Of a stretch of DNA of 64,000 nt, positions 44,253-54,992 are shown piece by piece. A program made the position numbers and the translations under genes. The notes beneath the pieces were generated by a model. It was given only the letters and a program-made list of their open reading frames with translations, did no database searches and was not told the origin of the DNA. The number at the start of each line of letters is the position of its first letter. The first letter of the stretch is position 1. Source of the DNA: Microtetraspora glauca (GTDB taxonomy: Bacteria; Actinomycetota; Actinomycetes; Streptomycetales; Streptomycetaceae); assembly GCA_000721275.1 (NCBI GenBank), contig JOFO01000031.1, forward strand, positions 1 through 64,000, read 5' to 3'.

Positions 44253-47200
44253 CTAAGACTGCCATGCCCGGGGCCGTCGGTCCGCATCGGCATGGGCACT
44301 GCCGGGTGCGCGCGGCGCGGGCACGGTCTCCGCGAGCAGGGCGGCGAAGGCCGGGTGGTCGGCGGCGAGCGCGGCGAGCAGCCGGTCGCGGTGGGCGGCG
44401 CCGCCCGGGTCGCGGGCGTAGAGGGCGGCGGTACGGGCGAGCAGGGCGCGGCTGCGGGGGCGCGAGCGGCGGGCGGCGCCCTCGGCGGCGGCGGTCAGCA
44501 GCGCGTCCGCGACGGTCCGGTCGCCCGGCTCGGCGGCGTACGTCTCGTGGTCGAGGAGGACGTCGAGGAGTTCGGCCCGCAGGTGGCGGGAGGCGCCGGT
44601 GCCGGGGGCGGCGAGGACGGGCGCGAGGGCGGCGCGGACGGCGGCGGGCCGGCCGTGGATCAGGCCGACGACCAGCGGGAAGAGGACGGCCCGCGCGGTC
44701 GGTCCTTCCTCGAACCGCAGGTCGGCGTAGGCGGCGGCGTGGACGGCGCCCTCGGGCCTGCGGGCCACGTAGGCGCGGACGAGGAGGGCGATGCGACGGG
44801 TGAGGGCGGGGGTGTCGACGGCGGCGAGCGCGCGCAGGACGGCGCCCGGGTCGCGGTCCTCGTCCAGCCGGTCGCGGAGGGCGTCGAGGACGGGTCCGGG
44901 GTGGTCGGCGAGCGCGCTGACGAGCGCGTCGGCGGGTACCCGGGGGTCGGCGAGGGCGCGGGCGAGGCAGCCGCTCCGCGCGGCCGGGTCGCGGACGAGG
45001 ATGCCGAGGGCGGCGCCGTGCAGGGCCCGGTCGCCGGGGCGGGCGAGCAGCGCGCCGGCCGCGTACCGCAGCAGTTCGCGGTCCTGGCCGTGCGGGCGGC
45101 GCGCGGCGAGCAGACTGCCGTACGCGGCGGCGGCCGTGCGCCGTTCCGGGCGGAGGTCGTCGTGGGCCCAGCGGTCGACGGCCCGGCAGAGCGCGGCCGG
45201 TTCGTCGTCGGCGAGGGCGGCGAGCAGGCCCTCGGCGAGCGGGTGGGCGGTGCCGGCCAGCGCCTCGCACAGGTCGTCGACGGCGTGGCCGCGGTGGGTG
45301 TGGAGGAGTTCCTGGGCGGTGGCGGCGACGGTGGTGTACGGGCGGGCGGGCAGCGGGCGGCGGTCGGTGAACCAGCGGCAGAGCAGCGGCTGGATCTCGC
45401 GGGGGCGGGTGGTGAGCAGCTCGTCGACGGCGTCGAGGAAGGGGGTGGGGCCGGGGGGCGGCGGGTCGGCGGTGACGAGGCGGCGCAGCAGGTCGAGGCG
45501 TTCGTCGGCGCCGACGGCCGCCGCCCGCCACCAGCCGGCGTCGAAGGCGTCGAAGGCCCCGGGGCGGCCGGCGCGCTCCCCGGCGCGGTCGGCGAGCCGG
45601 CGCAGCACGGGCAGGTAGGGGCGGGCGTCGCCGGTTCCGGCGAGGGTCCGGGCGAGCAGGGTGCTCGCCCACCAGACGGCGTCCTCCGGCGTGTCGGGGC
45701 CGGTGCCGGCGAGGAAGTCGACGAGGCCGGTGAGCCGGGGCGCGAGGGCGGCGGGGCCGTCCTGGCGGTGGGCGAGCAGCAGGGCGTGGACGACGGTCCC
45801 GATCCGGTGCCGGGGCACGGAGGGCGGCGCGGTCCCGGCCGGCGCCGCCGTCTCCTCGGCGCGCCGCCGGCGTCTCCGGGCGCGGTCCGGGCCGGCGGCG
45901 TCGCCGGACGGCTCGGGGGCGGGCGGGGGCTCCGGGTCGGGGTCGGCGGGGCGGCGGGTGTGGACGAGGGCGTCGAGGGCCGTGTCGAGGTCGAGGTGGG
46001 CGGCCTGGAGCCAGTCGGCGACCTCCTCGTGGGCGAAGCGGTAGCCGGCACCGGCCGGCACCAGCAGGCCCTCGGTCAGGACGGCGGGCGCCCAGCCGTC
46101 CCGCCACGGGAACAGCTCCTCGAAGGAGGCCCGGTCGAGGAGGCCGTGGCCGGGGCCGAGGCAGCGCCGGGCGGCCTCGTGGACCTGGCCGGTGACCCGG
46201 GCGGCGAGCCGGCGGACGGCGGGGCCGCCGGGCCGGGTGCCGGCGGAGGCGGCGATCCGGACCGCGATCCGCAGGCACACCAGGTCCAGGTGGGCGGTGA
46301 AGATCTCGGTGCGGTCCGGCCGGCCGGGCACCTCGCCGGGGAGCGCGGCCCGCACCTCGGCGAGCAGCCGCAGGGCCAGCGGGTGCCGGGCGTCGGCCGG
46401 GTCGAGGTCGTCGTCCCCGAGCCCGTACCCCTCGCGTACGGCCCTGGCCTCGGCCTCCGTGAGGTCGCCGAGCGGCAGGACGGCGGGGGCGGCGCTCCAC
46501 AGGGCGGCGGCCCGCTCGGCGTACTCGGGGCGGCAGGCGAGGACGAGCCGGGTGCCGTGGGCGCGCAGCCAGCCCTCGGTGGCCCCGGTCCAGGCGGCGA
46601 GCCGGTGGCCGAGGAGCGGGGGCATCTCCTCGGGGGCGTCGAGGACGACGAGGAGGGGGCGTCCGGCGGCACGGGCGAGGGCGGCGGCCCGTTCCGGGGT
46701 GACGGGGTCGCTGCCGGTGCCGGAGGCGGCGGCGATCCGGGCGGCCTGCTGGAGCAGCCGCGCGACGGCGTCGGCGACGGAGCCGTCGGTCTCCCGCAGG
46801 TCGGCGCCCCGCAGCCGGACGGTCGGCCGGGACGCGGCGGGGGCGGCCCGCTCCTCGCAGAGGGCGTCGAGCAGGGTGGTGCGCCCGCTGCCGGGGGCGC
46901 CGACGACGGCGAGGACGGGGACGGCGGCGGCGTCGTCCGGGCCGGGGTCCGGTGCGGCGAAGCGGGTGAGGGCGGCGAGGGCGTCCGGGCGGGCGACGGG
47001 AGCGGGCCAGGGCGACGGTTCGCGGGGCGGGACGGCCGTGGGGGCGGTGAGTTCGAGGACGGCGGCGAGGTTGAGGTCGGGGCCGTAGGCGGGGACGGTG
47101 GCGGCGTTGCGGCGCAGCAGCTCGGCCAGCGGGCCGTCCGGGCGGAGCGGGACGGCGTGTCCGGCGGCGCGCGGGTCGCCCTGGAGGGCGGTGCCGACGA

Positions 47201-47699
47201 CGCCGAGGACGGTGCCGGTGGCGCTGTCGAGGACGGGGCCGCCGGCGGCGGGCCCGCCGAGCCGCAGCGCCTCGGCGCCCTCGGTGCCGATGGCGAGTTC
47301 GAGGGCGTCGGCGAGGACGTGGAAGCGGTCGGTGGCGGTGTACGTGACGGCGGCGGGGCCGAGGACGCGGGCCTCGCGCCAGCCGTGGGCGGCGATCCGG
47401 ACGTAGGTGCCGGGTTCGACGGCCGGCCGGGTGGCGAGCGGCAGCGGGGGCACGCCCAGGCCCTCGGTGCGGATCAGCGCGAGCCCGTGCTCGGGGAGGG
47501 CCGTGACGGCGTCGTGCTCGGCGAGCCAGGTCCGCTCGCCGGGGGCGTGCAGGACGACGCGGGTGAGCCCGTCGACGGCCTCGTGGCTGGTGACGAGGGT
47601 GCCCTCGTGGTCGGCGAGGAATCCGGTGCCGCGCGGCCGACCCGCCAGATCGCAGATGCGCACCAGTCCCACCGGCTCCGCCAGGTCCCCGCGTCCCAT
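44253..47699 (-). CDS. Giant fusion: trypsin-like domain without catalytic Ser/Asp plus P-loop NTPase and helical repeats
   Basis: 1148 aa from ATG 47699. Residues 1-195 align with a trypsin-like fold (GTGFLADHEGTLVTSHEAV, His39 kept). The Asp position reads HGLALIR (Gly72) and the nucleophile position PAAGGPVLD (Ala152), so it should not cleave proteins. An NTPase core follows with GAPGSGRTT (267-275, Arg273 in place of the Walker Lys) and Walker B-like LLVVLDAPEE (Asp354). Residues from about 600 on are Ala/Leu/Arg-rich helical repeats. STAND-like architecture; the role is unknown, possibly sensor or scaffold. Downstream of truB. Confidence 0.8.
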   Translation of the reverse strand: MGRGDLAEPVGLVRICDLAGRPRGTGFLADHEGTLVTSHEAVDGLTRVVLHAPGERTWLAEHDAVTALPEHGLALIRTEGLGVPPLPLATRPAVEPGTYVRIAAHGWREARVLGPAAVTYTATDRFHVLADALELAIGTEGAEALRLGGPAAGGPVLDSATGTVLGVVGTALQGDPRAAGHAVPLRPDGPLAELLRRNAATVPAYGPDLNLAAVLELTAPTAVPPREPSPWPAPVARPDALAALTRFAAPDPGPDDAAAVPVLAVVGAPGSGRTTLLDALCEERAAPAASRPTVRLRGADLRETDGSVADAVARLLQQAARIAAASGTGSDPVTPERAAALARAAGRPLLVVLDAPEEMPPLLGHRLAAWTGATEGWLRAHGTRLVLACRPEYAERAAALWSAAPAVLPLGDLTEAEARAVREGYGLGDDDLDPADARHPLALRLLAEVRAALPGEVPGRPDRTEIFTAHLDLVCLRIAVRIAASAGTRPGGPAVRRLAARVTGQVHEAARRCLGPGHGLLDRASFEELFPWRDGWAPAVLTEGLLVPAGAGYRFAHEEVADWLQAAHLDLDTALDALVHTRRPADPDPEPPPAPEPSGDAAGPDRARRRRRRAEETAAPAGTAPPSVPRHRIGTVVHALLLAHRQDGPAALAPRLTGLVDFLAGTGPDTPEDAVWWASTLLARTLAGTGDARPYLPVLRRLADRAGERAGRPGAFDAFDAGWWRAAAVGADERLDLLRRLVTADPPPPGPTPFLDAVDELLTTRPREIQPLLCRWFTDRRPLPARPYTTVAATAQELLHTHRGHAVDDLCEALAGTAHPLAEGLLAALADDEPAALCRAVDRWAHDDLRPERRTAAAAYGSLLAARRPHGQDRELLRYAAGALLARPGDRALHGAALGILVRDPAARSGCLARALADPRVPADALVSALADHPGPVLDALRDRLDEDRDPGAVLRALAAVDTPALTRRIALLVRAYVARRPEGAVHAAAYADLRFEEGPTARAVLFPLVVGLIHGRPAAVRAALAPVLAAPGTGASRHLRAELLDVLLDHETYAAEPGDRTVADALLTAAAEGAARRSRPRSRALLARTAALYARDPGGAAHRDRLLAALAADHPAFAALLAETVPAPRAPGSAHADADRRPRAWQS

Positions 47700-47840
47700 G
47701 GTGGGGAGGGTAGGCCGGGGGCGCGCGCCACCCGACCTGGATCGGCGAACGCGCCCCCTCGCGCGCCCGGGGTTCACTCCGAGCGCTTCCCCGATGGGGT
47801 GAAGAAACGCGGAAGGACGGGCGCGCCGCGCGCACCCGCC

Positions 47841-47920
47841 CTTCCGCGTTGCTCGGAGTTGCTCGGAGTGGTTCCGCGTTGCTCCGCGTTGCTCGGAGTT
47901 GTTCCGAGTCGCTCCGGCCG
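47841..47920. repeat. Tandem 10-bp repeat array between truB and the fusion gene
   Basis: Eight consecutive 10-bp units, starting at 47841, 47851, and so on to 47911, of the type GCTCGGAGTT or GCTCCGCGTT. Unit length is constant and no spacers occur. It lies in the 229-bp gap, ending eight nt before the truB stop. Confidence 0.88.
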
Positions 47921-47928
47921 CCGGCCGG

Positions 47929-48828
47929 TCAGCCGAAGACGGCCAGGCTCTTCGCCTTGCCGCGCTGGTCCTCGACCAGCGCGAGCAGCCGCCCGTCCGG
48001 CCCGAAGACGGCGACGGGACCCTTCGGGTACTCCGGCATCTCCAGCCGCACCCCATTGAGCAGCAGCCGGGCCCGCTTCTCGTCGACGTCCCAGCGCGGG
48101 AACGCCGCCGCCGCGGCCTCGGCGACCGGCATCACGGCCAGCTCCTCCTGGAGCTGGTCCAGGGTGCGGGCGCTGTCCAGCTTGTACGGGCCGACCCGGG
48201 TGCGCCGCAGCGCGGTGAGGTGCCCGCCGACGCCGAGCCCGGCGCCGAGGTCCCGGGCCAGCGCCCGGATGTACGTGCCGGAGGAGCAGACCACGGAGAC
48301 GACGAGGTCGACGACCGGGGTGCCGTCCTCGGCGGTCTCCTCGCGCACGTCGTACACCCGGAAGGAGGAGACGGTGACCGGCCGGGCCGGGATCTCGAAC
48401 TCCTCGCCGCCGCGCACGCGCGCGTAGGACCGCTTGCCGTCGATCTTGATCGCGGAGACCTTCGACGGCACCTGCATGATGGCGCCGGTCAGCTCCGCGA
48501 CACCCTCGTCGATCTGCTCGCGGGTGACCTTCGACGCGTCCACCGACGCCGTGATCTCGCCCTCGGCGTCGTCGGTGATCGTGGTCTGGCCCAGACGGAT
48601 GGTGCCCAGGTACTCCTTCTCGGTCAGCGCGAGGTGGCCGAGGAGCTTGGTGGCCCGCTCCACGCCGAGGACGAGGACGCCCGTCGCCATGGGGTCGAGC
48701 GTGCCGGCGTGGCCGACGCGGCGGGTCTTCGCGATCCCGCGCATCTTGGCCACGACGTCGTGCGAGGTGAAGCCCGACGGCTTGTCGACGATGACAAGGC
48801 CGTCGGGCGTCCTGGTCGTGGTGCTCAT
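47929..48828 (-). CDS. truB: tRNA pseudouridine(55) synthase
   Basis: 299 aa. Converts U55 of tRNA to pseudouridine. Motif GHAGTLDPMATGVL contains the catalytic Asp45; KEYLG and the PUA-like C-terminus follow. ATG 48828 overlaps the rbfA stop by four bases, so rbfA-truB is translationally coupled, as usual in the infB region. Confidence 0.96.
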   Translation of the reverse strand: MSTTTRTPDGLVIVDKPSGFTSHDVVAKMRGIAKTRRVGHAGTLDPMATGVLVLGVERATKLLGHLALTEKEYLGTIRLGQTTITDDAEGEITASVDASKVTREQIDEGVAELTGAIMQVPSKVSAIKIDGKRSYARVRGGEEFEIPARPVTVSSFRVYDVREETAEDGTPVVDLVVSVVCSSGTYIRALARDLGAGLGVGGHLTALRRTRVGPYKLDSARTLDQLQEELAVMPVAEAAAAAFPRWDVDEKRARLLLNGVRLEMPEYPKGPVAVFGPDGRLLALVEDQRGKAKSLAVFG

Positions 48829-49265
48829 TCGGCGGCTTCGTCCTCGCCCGGCTTCTTGTACGGGTCGGCTTCGCCCGCGAAGGTGGCGCCGGACGACGCC
48901 TCCCGCACCTGGGCGTCGGAGGCACGGGCCTTGTCGAGAAGGTCCTCGATGGTCCGCGCGTTCTCCGGGAGGGCGTCGGCCACGAAGGCCAGCGTCGGGG
49001 TGAACTTGGTCCCCGCCGCCTTGCCCACGGCCGAACGGAGGATGCCCTTGGCGCTCTCCAGGCCGGCCGCGGCGCTCGCCCGGTCCTCGTCGTCGCCGTA
49101 GACCGTGTAGAAGACCGTGGCCTCCCGCAGGTCACCGGTGACGCGGGTGTCCGTGATGGTCACGTGCGTACCCAGGCGCGGGTCCTTGATGCCGCGCTGC
49201 AGCTTCTCGGCGACCACCTCCCGGATGAGGTCCGCCAGCTTCTTCGCCCGCGCGTTGTCGGCCAC
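48825..49265 (-). CDS. rbfA: Ribosome-binding factor A
   Basis: 146 aa. Cold-adaptation/16S maturation factor. KH-like fold with RLADLI-type start (KKLADLIREVVAEKLQ) and the KFTPTLAFVAD strand; the acidic tail (DPYKKPGEDEAAE) is typical of actinobacteria. In the infB cluster, overlapping truB and 29 nt after the DUF503 gene. Confidence 0.95.
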   Translation of the reverse strand: MADNARAKKLADLIREVVAEKLQRGIKDPRLGTHVTITDTRVTGDLREATVFYTVYGDDEDRASAAAGLESAKGILRSAVGKAAGTKFTPTLAFVADALPENARTIEDLLDKARASDAQVREASSGATFAGEADPYKKPGEDEAAE

Positions 49266-49294
49266 TGGTCCGTCTCCTTCTTTGCCTTGCTCGT

Positions 49295-49588
49295 TCAGTC
49301 TTCATCAGTGTGGAGCCTCCGGCGCACCGAGAGCAGCTCCACCTCCGGCCGCGCGGCGACCAGCCGCTCGCAGCGGTCGAGGACGCCGTTCAGGTGTCCC
49401 AGGTCACCCGACACCATGGCGACGCCGATCTCGGCCCGCCGGTGGAGGTTCTGGCCGCTCACCTCCGCGACGCTCACCGAGAACTTCCGCTGGAGCTCGG
49501 CGATGATCGGCTTCACGAGGGAGCGTTTCTCCTTGAGCGAATGGACGTCGCCGAGGAGCAGGTCGAAGGACAGAGTCCCCACATACAT
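49295..49588 (-). CDS. DUF503 domain protein
   Basis: 97 aa from ATG 49588, the start of the conserved MYVGTLSFDLLLGDVHSLK segment; the frame is open upstream to 49720 but without family similarity. The motif HSLKEKRSLVKPII is the DUF503 hallmark. It is a conserved gene of the infB cluster, with a ribosome-linked role inferred from position; the biochemical function is unknown. Confidence 0.9.
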   Translation of the reverse strand: MYVGTLSFDLLLGDVHSLKEKRSLVKPIIAELQRKFSVSVAEVSGQNLHRRAEIGVAMVSGDLGHLNGVLDRCERLVAARPEVELLSVRRRLHTDED

Positions 49589-49669
49589 GTGTGTCCGGAT
49601 GTCCCGCCGGTTCGGGGTCAGTGGCCCCGCCAACCGCTGGACGGGGACACCGAAACCGTACACGGAACG

Positions 49670-49713
49670 GCCGGGGCCGATCGACGGAATAACCTCCGCC
49701 GACCGGCCCCGGC
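49670..49713 (-). terminator. Hairpin after infB
   Basis: A 10-bp stem, GCCGGGGCCG (49670-49679) with CGGCCCCGGC (49704-49713), and a 24-nt loop. It begins 14 nt past the infB stop and precedes the DUF503 gene, so it may act as a partial terminator. Confidence 0.55.
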
Positions 49714-49726
49714 ACTTCACCGCGTG

Positions 49727-52700
49727 TTACGCGCGCGGCTTCTCGCGCATCTCGTACGTCGCGATGACGTCGTCGACCTTGATGTCGTTGAAGTTTCCGA
49801 GGTTGATACCACCCTCGAAGCCCTCGCGGATCTCGGTGACGTCGTCCTTGAAGCGACGCAGACCCTCGATGTTGAGGTTCTCGGCGATGACCTTGCCGTC
49901 GCGGATGAGGCGCGCCTTGGTGTTGCGCTTGACCTCGCCGGAGCGGATGAGGACACCGGCGATGTTGCCGAGCTTGGAGGAGCGGAAGACCTCGCGGATC
50001 TCCGCGGTGCCGAGCTCGACCTCCTCGAACTCCGGCTTGAGCATGCCCTTGAGGGCCGCCTCGATCTCCTCGATCGCCTGGTAGATGACCGAGTAGTACC
50101 GGACGTCCACGCCCTCGCGCTCGGCCATCTGCTGCGCACGCCCGGCGGCGCGCACGTTGAAGCCGATCACGATGGCGTCGGAGCCCATCGCCAGGTCGAT
50201 GTCGGACTCGGTGACGGCACCCACGCCGCGGTGCAGGACGCGGATGTCGACCTCCTCGCCGACGTCCAGCTGGAGCAGGGAGGACTCGAGGGCCTCGACG
50301 GAACCAGAGGCGTCACCCTTGATGATCAGGTTCAGCTGCTGGATCTCGCCGGCCTTGAGCACCTTGTCCAGGTCCTCGAGCGACACGCGGCGGACGCGCT
50401 TGGCGAAGGCCGCGTTCCGCTCGCGGGCGGCACGCTTCTCGGCGATCTGGCGGGCGGTGCGGTCCTCGTCGACGACGAGGAAGTTGTCACCGGCACCCGG
50501 GACGTTGGTGAGACCCAGGACGAGGACGGGGGTCGACGGGGTCGCCTCCTCCACGTTGTTGCCCTTGTCGTCGAGCATGGCCCGGACGCGGCCGTACGCG
50601 TCGCCGGCGACGATCGTGTCGCCGATGCGCAGCGTTCCGCGCTGGACCAGGACCGTCGAGACGGCACCGCGACCGCGGTCGAGGTGCGACTCGATGGCGA
50701 TGCCCTGCGCGTCCTGGTCCGGGTTGGCCCGGAGGTCCAGGGCGGCGTCGGCGGTCAGGACGACCGCCTCGAGCAGCTTGTCGATGTTCAGGCCCTGCTT
50801 GGCGGAGATGTCGACGAACATCGTGTCGCCGCCGTACTCCTCCGCGACCAGGCCGAACTCGGTCAGCTGACCGCGGACCTTGACCGGGTCCGCGCCCTCG
50901 ACGTCGATCTTGTTGACCGCGACGACGATCGGGACCTCGGCGGCCTTGGCGTGGTTGAGCGCCTCGATCGTCTGGGGCATCACACCGTCGTTGGCCGCCA
51001 CCACGAGGATCGCGATGTCGGTCGACTTCGCACCACGGGCACGCATGGCGGTGAACGCCTCGTGACCCGGGGTGTCGATGAAGGTGATCTTGCGCTCTTC
51101 GTCGTTGACCTCGGTGGCCACCTGGTAGGCACCGATGTGCTGGGTGATGCCGCCGGCCTCGCCCGCGACCACGTTGGTCTTGCGGATGGCGTCGAGGAGG
51201 CGGGTCTTTCCGTGGTCGACGTGACCCATGACGGTCACGACCGGCGGACGGGCGACCAGGGCCTCTTCGCCGCCCTCGTTCTCACCGAACTCGAGGTCGA
51301 AGGACTCCAGCAGCTCACGGTCCTCCTCCTCGGGGGAGACGATCTGAACCGTGTAGTTCATCTCGTCGCCGAGGAGCTGCAGCGTCTCGTCGGAGACGGA
51401 CTGCGTGGCCGTGACCATCTCGCCGAGGTTCATCATGACCGCGACGAGCGACGCCGGGTTGGCGCCGATCTTCTCCGCGAAGTCGGTGAGGGACGCACCG
51501 CGCGACAGGCGAATGGTGTCGCCGTTGCCGCGAGGCAGCATCACGCCGCCCACGGACGGGGCCTGCATGGCCTCGTACTCCTGGCGCCTCTGCCGCTTCG
51601 ACTTGCGACCGCGGCGCGCGGGACCGCCGGGACGACCGAAGGCGCCCTGCGTGCCACCACGGCCACCCGGGCCGCCGGGACGGCCGCCGAAGCCGCCGGG
51701 ACGACCGCCGAAGCCGCCGCCGCCACCCGGACCGCCGGGACGACCGCCGCCGCCACCGGGACCGCCGGGACGGCCGGCGAAGCCGCCGCCACCGCCGCCG
51801 GGACCGGCCGGACGACCGGTGAAGCCGGGACGACCGCCGCCGGCACCGCCGGGACGACCGCCGGGGCCACCGGGACCACGGCCGCCGGGGCCGGGACGCG
51901 GGCCGGCAGCGGGACGCTGCGGCATCATGCCCGGGTTCGGACGGTTGCCGCCGGGCGCGCCACCGGGACGCGGGGCCTGCGGACGGGGCATGCCGCCCGG
52001 GGTCGGACGCGGAGCGCCGCCCTGGGGACGGGGAGCACCGCCGGGACCGCCCTGCGGACGCGGGGCGCCCGGAACGGCACCGGGGCCGCCGGGACGCGGA
52101 GCGCCGCCGCCGGGACGGGGCGCCTGCGGGCGCGCCATGCCGGTGGAGCCGCCGGAGGTGAAGGGGTTGTTGCCCGGACGCGGGCCGGCCGGACGCGGGG
52201 CGCCCGGACGCGGGGCCTGCTGGCCGGGACGGGGCGCCTGCTGGCCCGGGCGCGGCGCGCCCTGGCCCGGACGGGCGCCGGTCGGACGCGGGCCGGAGGG
52301 GGCACCGCCGGGACGCTGGCCGCCCGCGGCCGGGGCCGCCGGAGGCGCGGTGAACTCCGGGTTGGTCGGAGCCGGGGCGGCGGGGGCCGGCTTGGGGGCC
52401 GGGGCCGCGGGCTTCGGACCCGGGGTCGGACGCGGGCCGGGGGCCGGCGTCGCGGGCTTCTCGGCCGCCGCGGGCTTGGGCGCCGGGGTGGGCGCGCCAG
52501 GCTTGGGGGCGGCGGGACGGGCGGCCTGCGCCGGAGAGGGCGCCGGGGCCGCCGGCTTGGGGGCGGGCGCCGCCTTGCGGGGCGCGCCGGGCTTGGCAGC
52601 GGTCTTGCCGGCGGAACCGCCGGGACCCTGCAAAGCGTCAGTCAACTTGCGCACGACCGGCGCCTCGATCGTCGAGGACGCCGAACGGACGAATTCACCG

Positions 52701-52780
52701 AGTTCCTGGAGCTTGGCCATGACGACCTTGCTCTCCACACCGAACTCCTTGGCGAGTTCGTATACCCGGACCTTAGCCAC
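49727..52780 (-). CDS. infB: Translation initiation factor IF-2
   Basis: 1017 aa. GTPase that places fMet-tRNA on the 30S subunit. The N-terminal 390 residues are Pro/Gly/Ala/Arg-rich (long disordered actinobacterial arm with PGGPGG runs). The G domain starts around 510 with GHVDHGKT at 519-526, DTPGHEAF and NKID motifs, then domains II-IV. ATG 52780, 149 nt after the ylxR stop. Its bulk and low-complexity N-terminus are typical of Streptomyces IF-2. Confidence 0.97.
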   Translation of the reverse strand: MAKVRVYELAKEFGVESKVVMAKLQELGEFVRSASSTIEAPVVRKLTDALQGPGGSAGKTAAKPGAPRKAAPAPKPAAPAPSPAQAARPAAPKPGAPTPAPKPAAAEKPATPAPGPRPTPGPKPAAPAPKPAPAAPAPTNPEFTAPPAAPAAGGQRPGGAPSGPRPTGARPGQGAPRPGQQAPRPGQQAPRPGAPRPAGPRPGNNPFTSGGSTGMARPQAPRPGGGAPRPGGPGAVPGAPRPQGGPGGAPRPQGGAPRPTPGGMPRPQAPRPGGAPGGNRPNPGMMPQRPAAGPRPGPGGRGPGGPGGRPGGAGGGRPGFTGRPAGPGGGGGGFAGRPGGPGGGGGRPGGPGGGGGFGGRPGGFGGRPGGPGGRGGTQGAFGRPGGPARRGRKSKRQRRQEYEAMQAPSVGGVMLPRGNGDTIRLSRGASLTDFAEKIGANPASLVAVMMNLGEMVTATQSVSDETLQLLGDEMNYTVQIVSPEEEDRELLESFDLEFGENEGGEEALVARPPVVTVMGHVDHGKTRLLDAIRKTNVVAGEAGGITQHIGAYQVATEVNDEERKITFIDTPGHEAFTAMRARGAKSTDIAILVVAANDGVMPQTIEALNHAKAAEVPIVVAVNKIDVEGADPVKVRGQLTEFGLVAEEYGGDTMFVDISAKQGLNIDKLLEAVVLTADAALDLRANPDQDAQGIAIESHLDRGRGAVSTVLVQRGTLRIGDTIVAGDAYGRVRAMLDDKGNNVEEATPSTPVLVLGLTNVPGAGDNFLVVDEDRTARQIAEKRAARERNAAFAKRVRRVSLEDLDKVLKAGEIQQLNLIIKGDASGSVEALESSLLQLDVGEEVDIRVLHRGVGAVTESDIDLAMGSDAIVIGFNVRAAGRAQQMAEREGVDVRYYSVIYQAIEEIEAALKGMLKPEFEEVELGTAEIREVFRSSKLGNIAGVLIRSGEVKRNTKARLIRDGKVIAENLNIEGLRRFKDDVTEIREGFEGGINLGNFNDIKVDDVIATYEMREKPRA

Positions 52781-52929
52781 ATCGCTCCTTTATAGGTCCG
52801 GTTACCGCCGGACCGTCGCTACTTCATGGGCGTACTCATCGCGTACTCATCGAGTGCTCATCGCAATCTCGACCTACTTCCGACTCGCGAGGTACCTGAC
52901 CGCACGGGGTTCCGTGCCGTACTTCCTGT

Positions 52930-53220
52930 TCACTGCGGTGCCGCCGGGGCGGCCTGCTCGATGTGCTCCCGCAGGGCCGCCGTGTCGAGCGGTCCCGGGA
53001 CCTTGAAGGCCCTGGGGAACGCCCGGCGGCGGACCGCGAGGTCGAGACAGTGCGAGGCGGGGTGCACGTACGCACCCCGGCCGGGCAGCGTACCGCGACG
53101 ATCGGGGACGCACTCGTCCTTGATCACCACGATCCGCAGCAGATCGCTCTTGGCCGCTCGCTCCCGGCATCCCACACAGGTTCGCTCAGGGCACGCGCGG
53201 GCATGCGTCCGGCCAGACAC
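52930..53220 (-). CDS. ylxR: YlxR family RNA-binding protein (DUF448)
   Basis: 96 aa from GTG 53220. Motif RTCVGCRERAAKSDLLRIV and the GRGAYVHP loop define the YlxR/RnpM family, which binds RNase P RNA in Bacillus (established knowledge). Lies between nusA and infB, the standard place in the nusA-infB operon. Confidence 0.92.
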   Translation of the reverse strand: MSGRTHARACPERTCVGCRERAAKSDLLRIVVIKDECVPDRRGTLPGRGAYVHPASHCLDLAVRRRAFPRAFKVPGPLDTAALREHIEQAAPAAPQ

Positions 53221-53315
53221 GATTAAGTCTACCTCCCCGTACCGACCTCACCCCTTTGGGGCAAAAATCGAACAGCTGTTGGCCAAAAACGATCTCCGGC
53301 TTGCGGAGTCGCCGC

Positions 53316-54311
53316 TCAGCCCTCCTCGGCCGCGGTCTCCGTGTCCGGCCGGATGTCGATCCGCCAGCCGGTGAGCCGCGCGGCCAGCCGGGCGTTCTGG
53401 CCCTCCTTGCCGATGGCGAGGGAGAGCTGGTAGTCGGGCACGGTCACCCGGGCGGACCGGGCGGCGGCGTCGACGACCTCGACCTTGGAGACCCGGGCCG
53501 GCGACAGCGCGTTCGCCACCAGCTCGGCCGGGTCGTCCGACCAGTCGACGATGTCGATCTTCTCGCCCAGCAGTTCCGCCATCACGTTCCGGACCCGGCT
53601 GCCCATGGGGCCGATGCAGGCGCCCTTGGCGTTCAGGCCCGAACGGGTGGAACGGACCGCGATCTTGGTGCGGTGGCCGGCCTCGCGGGCGATCGCCGCG
53701 ATCTCCACCGAGCCGTCGGCGATCTCCGGCACCTCCAGGGCGAAGAGCTTCTTCACCAGATTGGGGTGGGTGCGCGAGAGGGTGACGGACGGGCCGCGGA
53801 CGCCCTTGGCCACCCGGACGACGTACGTGCGCAGCCGCAGACCGTGCGTGTACTCCTCGCCCGGCACCTGCTCCTGCACCGGAAGGATGGCCTCCAGCTT
53901 GTCGTCCAGCTTGACGAGGACGTTCTTCGGGTCCTTGCCCTGCTGCACCACACCGGCGACGACGTCGCCCTCGCGGCGGGCGTACTCGCCGAAGGTGACG
54001 TCGTTCTCGGCGTCGCGCAGCCGCTGCTGGATGACCTGGCGGGCGGTGCTCGCCGCGATGCGGCCGAAGTCCGACGGGGTGTCGTCGAACTCCTTGGGCT
54101 CCTGCCCCTCCTCCAGGTCCGCCGGGTCCTCCTCGGCCCAGACCGTCACGTGCCCGGTGTGCCGGTCCAGCTCCACGCGCGCGTGGCGGCGGGCGGACGG
54201 GGTGCGGTGGTACGCGATGAGGAGGGCCGACTCGATCGCCTCGACCAGCATCTCGAAGGAGATCTCCTTCTCCTGCGCCAAGCCCTTCAGAAGCTTCACG
54301 TCGATGTCCAC
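53316..54311 (-). CDS. nusA: Transcription termination/antitermination factor NusA
   Basis: 331 aa. N-terminal RNA polymerase-binding domain, S1 domain ([21 protein letters not shown]), and two KH domains ([39 protein letters not shown]). No C-terminal acidic repeats, as in other actinobacteria. It couples to boxA of rRNA operons, one of which begins at the left end of this window. Separated from rimP by two nt. Confidence 0.96.
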   Translation of the reverse strand: MDIDVKLLKGLAQEKEISFEMLVEAIESALLIAYHRTPSARRHARVELDRHTGHVTVWAEEDPADLEEGQEPKEFDDTPSDFGRIAASTARQVIQQRLRDAENDVTFGEYARREGDVVAGVVQQGKDPKNVLVKLDDKLEAILPVQEQVPGEEYTHGLRLRTYVVRVAKGVRGPSVTLSRTHPNLVKKLFALEVPEIADGSVEIAAIAREAGHRTKIAVRSTRSGLNAKGACIGPMGSRVRNVMAELLGEKIDIVDWSDDPAELVANALSPARVSKVEVVDAAARSARVTVPDYQLSLAIGKEGQNARLAARLTGWRIDIRPDTETAAEEG

Positions 54312-54313
54312 GG

Positions 54314-54811
54314 CTACGCCTCCTCTTCCTTCTTGTCCTTGCGGTTGAACTCGATCTCGACACGCGCCTTCGCGATCTCGTCGAACGCGACGCGGCGGGC
54401 GGTGGCCTTGCGGCCCTTCACGCCCGGCACCTCGGTGTCGAGGCCGTCCTCGTCCACCGCCAGGATGCGGGTGACCAGCTCCCCGCCCTCGACGAGCTGG
54501 AGCTTCACCAGGCGGCCGGTGGCCCGGACGTAGTGGCGGTGCTCGGAGAGCGGGCGGTCGGCGCCCGGGGAGCTGACCTCCAGGACGTACTCGCCGTCGC
54601 CCATGGCGTCGGTCTCGTCCAGTTTGGCGGAGATCGCGCGGCTCAGTTCCGCGCAGGTGTCCAGCTCGACGCCCTCGTCGGAGTCGACGACGATCCTCAG
54701 CAGTCCGCGGCGGCCGGCCCGGGACACCTCGATCTCCTCCAGATCCAGGTTCTCCGCGTGGACGAGCGGCTCAATGAGTCCGCGCAGCCTGTCGCTCTGG
54801 GTGGTGCTCAT
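54314..54811 (-). CDS. rimP: Ribosome maturation factor RimP
   Basis: 165 aa from ATG 54811 (GAGGAGTCACCCGG upstream). Contains [20 protein letters not shown] and [14 protein letters not shown], the RimP signature. First gene of the rimP-nusA-ylxR-infB-rbfA-truB operon; an upstream in-frame extension crosses the divergent promoter region and is rejected. Confidence 0.95.
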   Translation of the reverse strand: MSTTQSDRLRGLIEPLVHAENLDLEEIEVSRAGRRGLLRIVVDSDEGVELDTCAELSRAISAKLDETDAMGDGEYVLEVSSPGADRPLSEHRHYVRATGRLVKLQLVEGGELVTRILAVDEDGLDTEVPGVKGRKATARRVAFDEIAKARVEIEFNRKDKKEEEA

Positions 54812-54992
54812 CCGGGTGACTCCTCGGCCGCGTGTGCTGTTGTGGGTGCGTCGCTTGTCGCTGCGTGTCGGATCAAGGGTATCCGGTCCCGGAGGGTGTT
54901 GCCGTCCACCGCCGGGGCCCCCGCGGGTACGCTCGCCTGCGGTGATCTTCGACGGGCGGCCGGGAGGGGTCCGGAATGCTGAGGGAGAGAGC

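Noticed and set aside
47841..47920. Possible CRISPR-like array
   Set aside because: The 10-bp units are directly adjacent, without spacers, and no cas genes are nearby.
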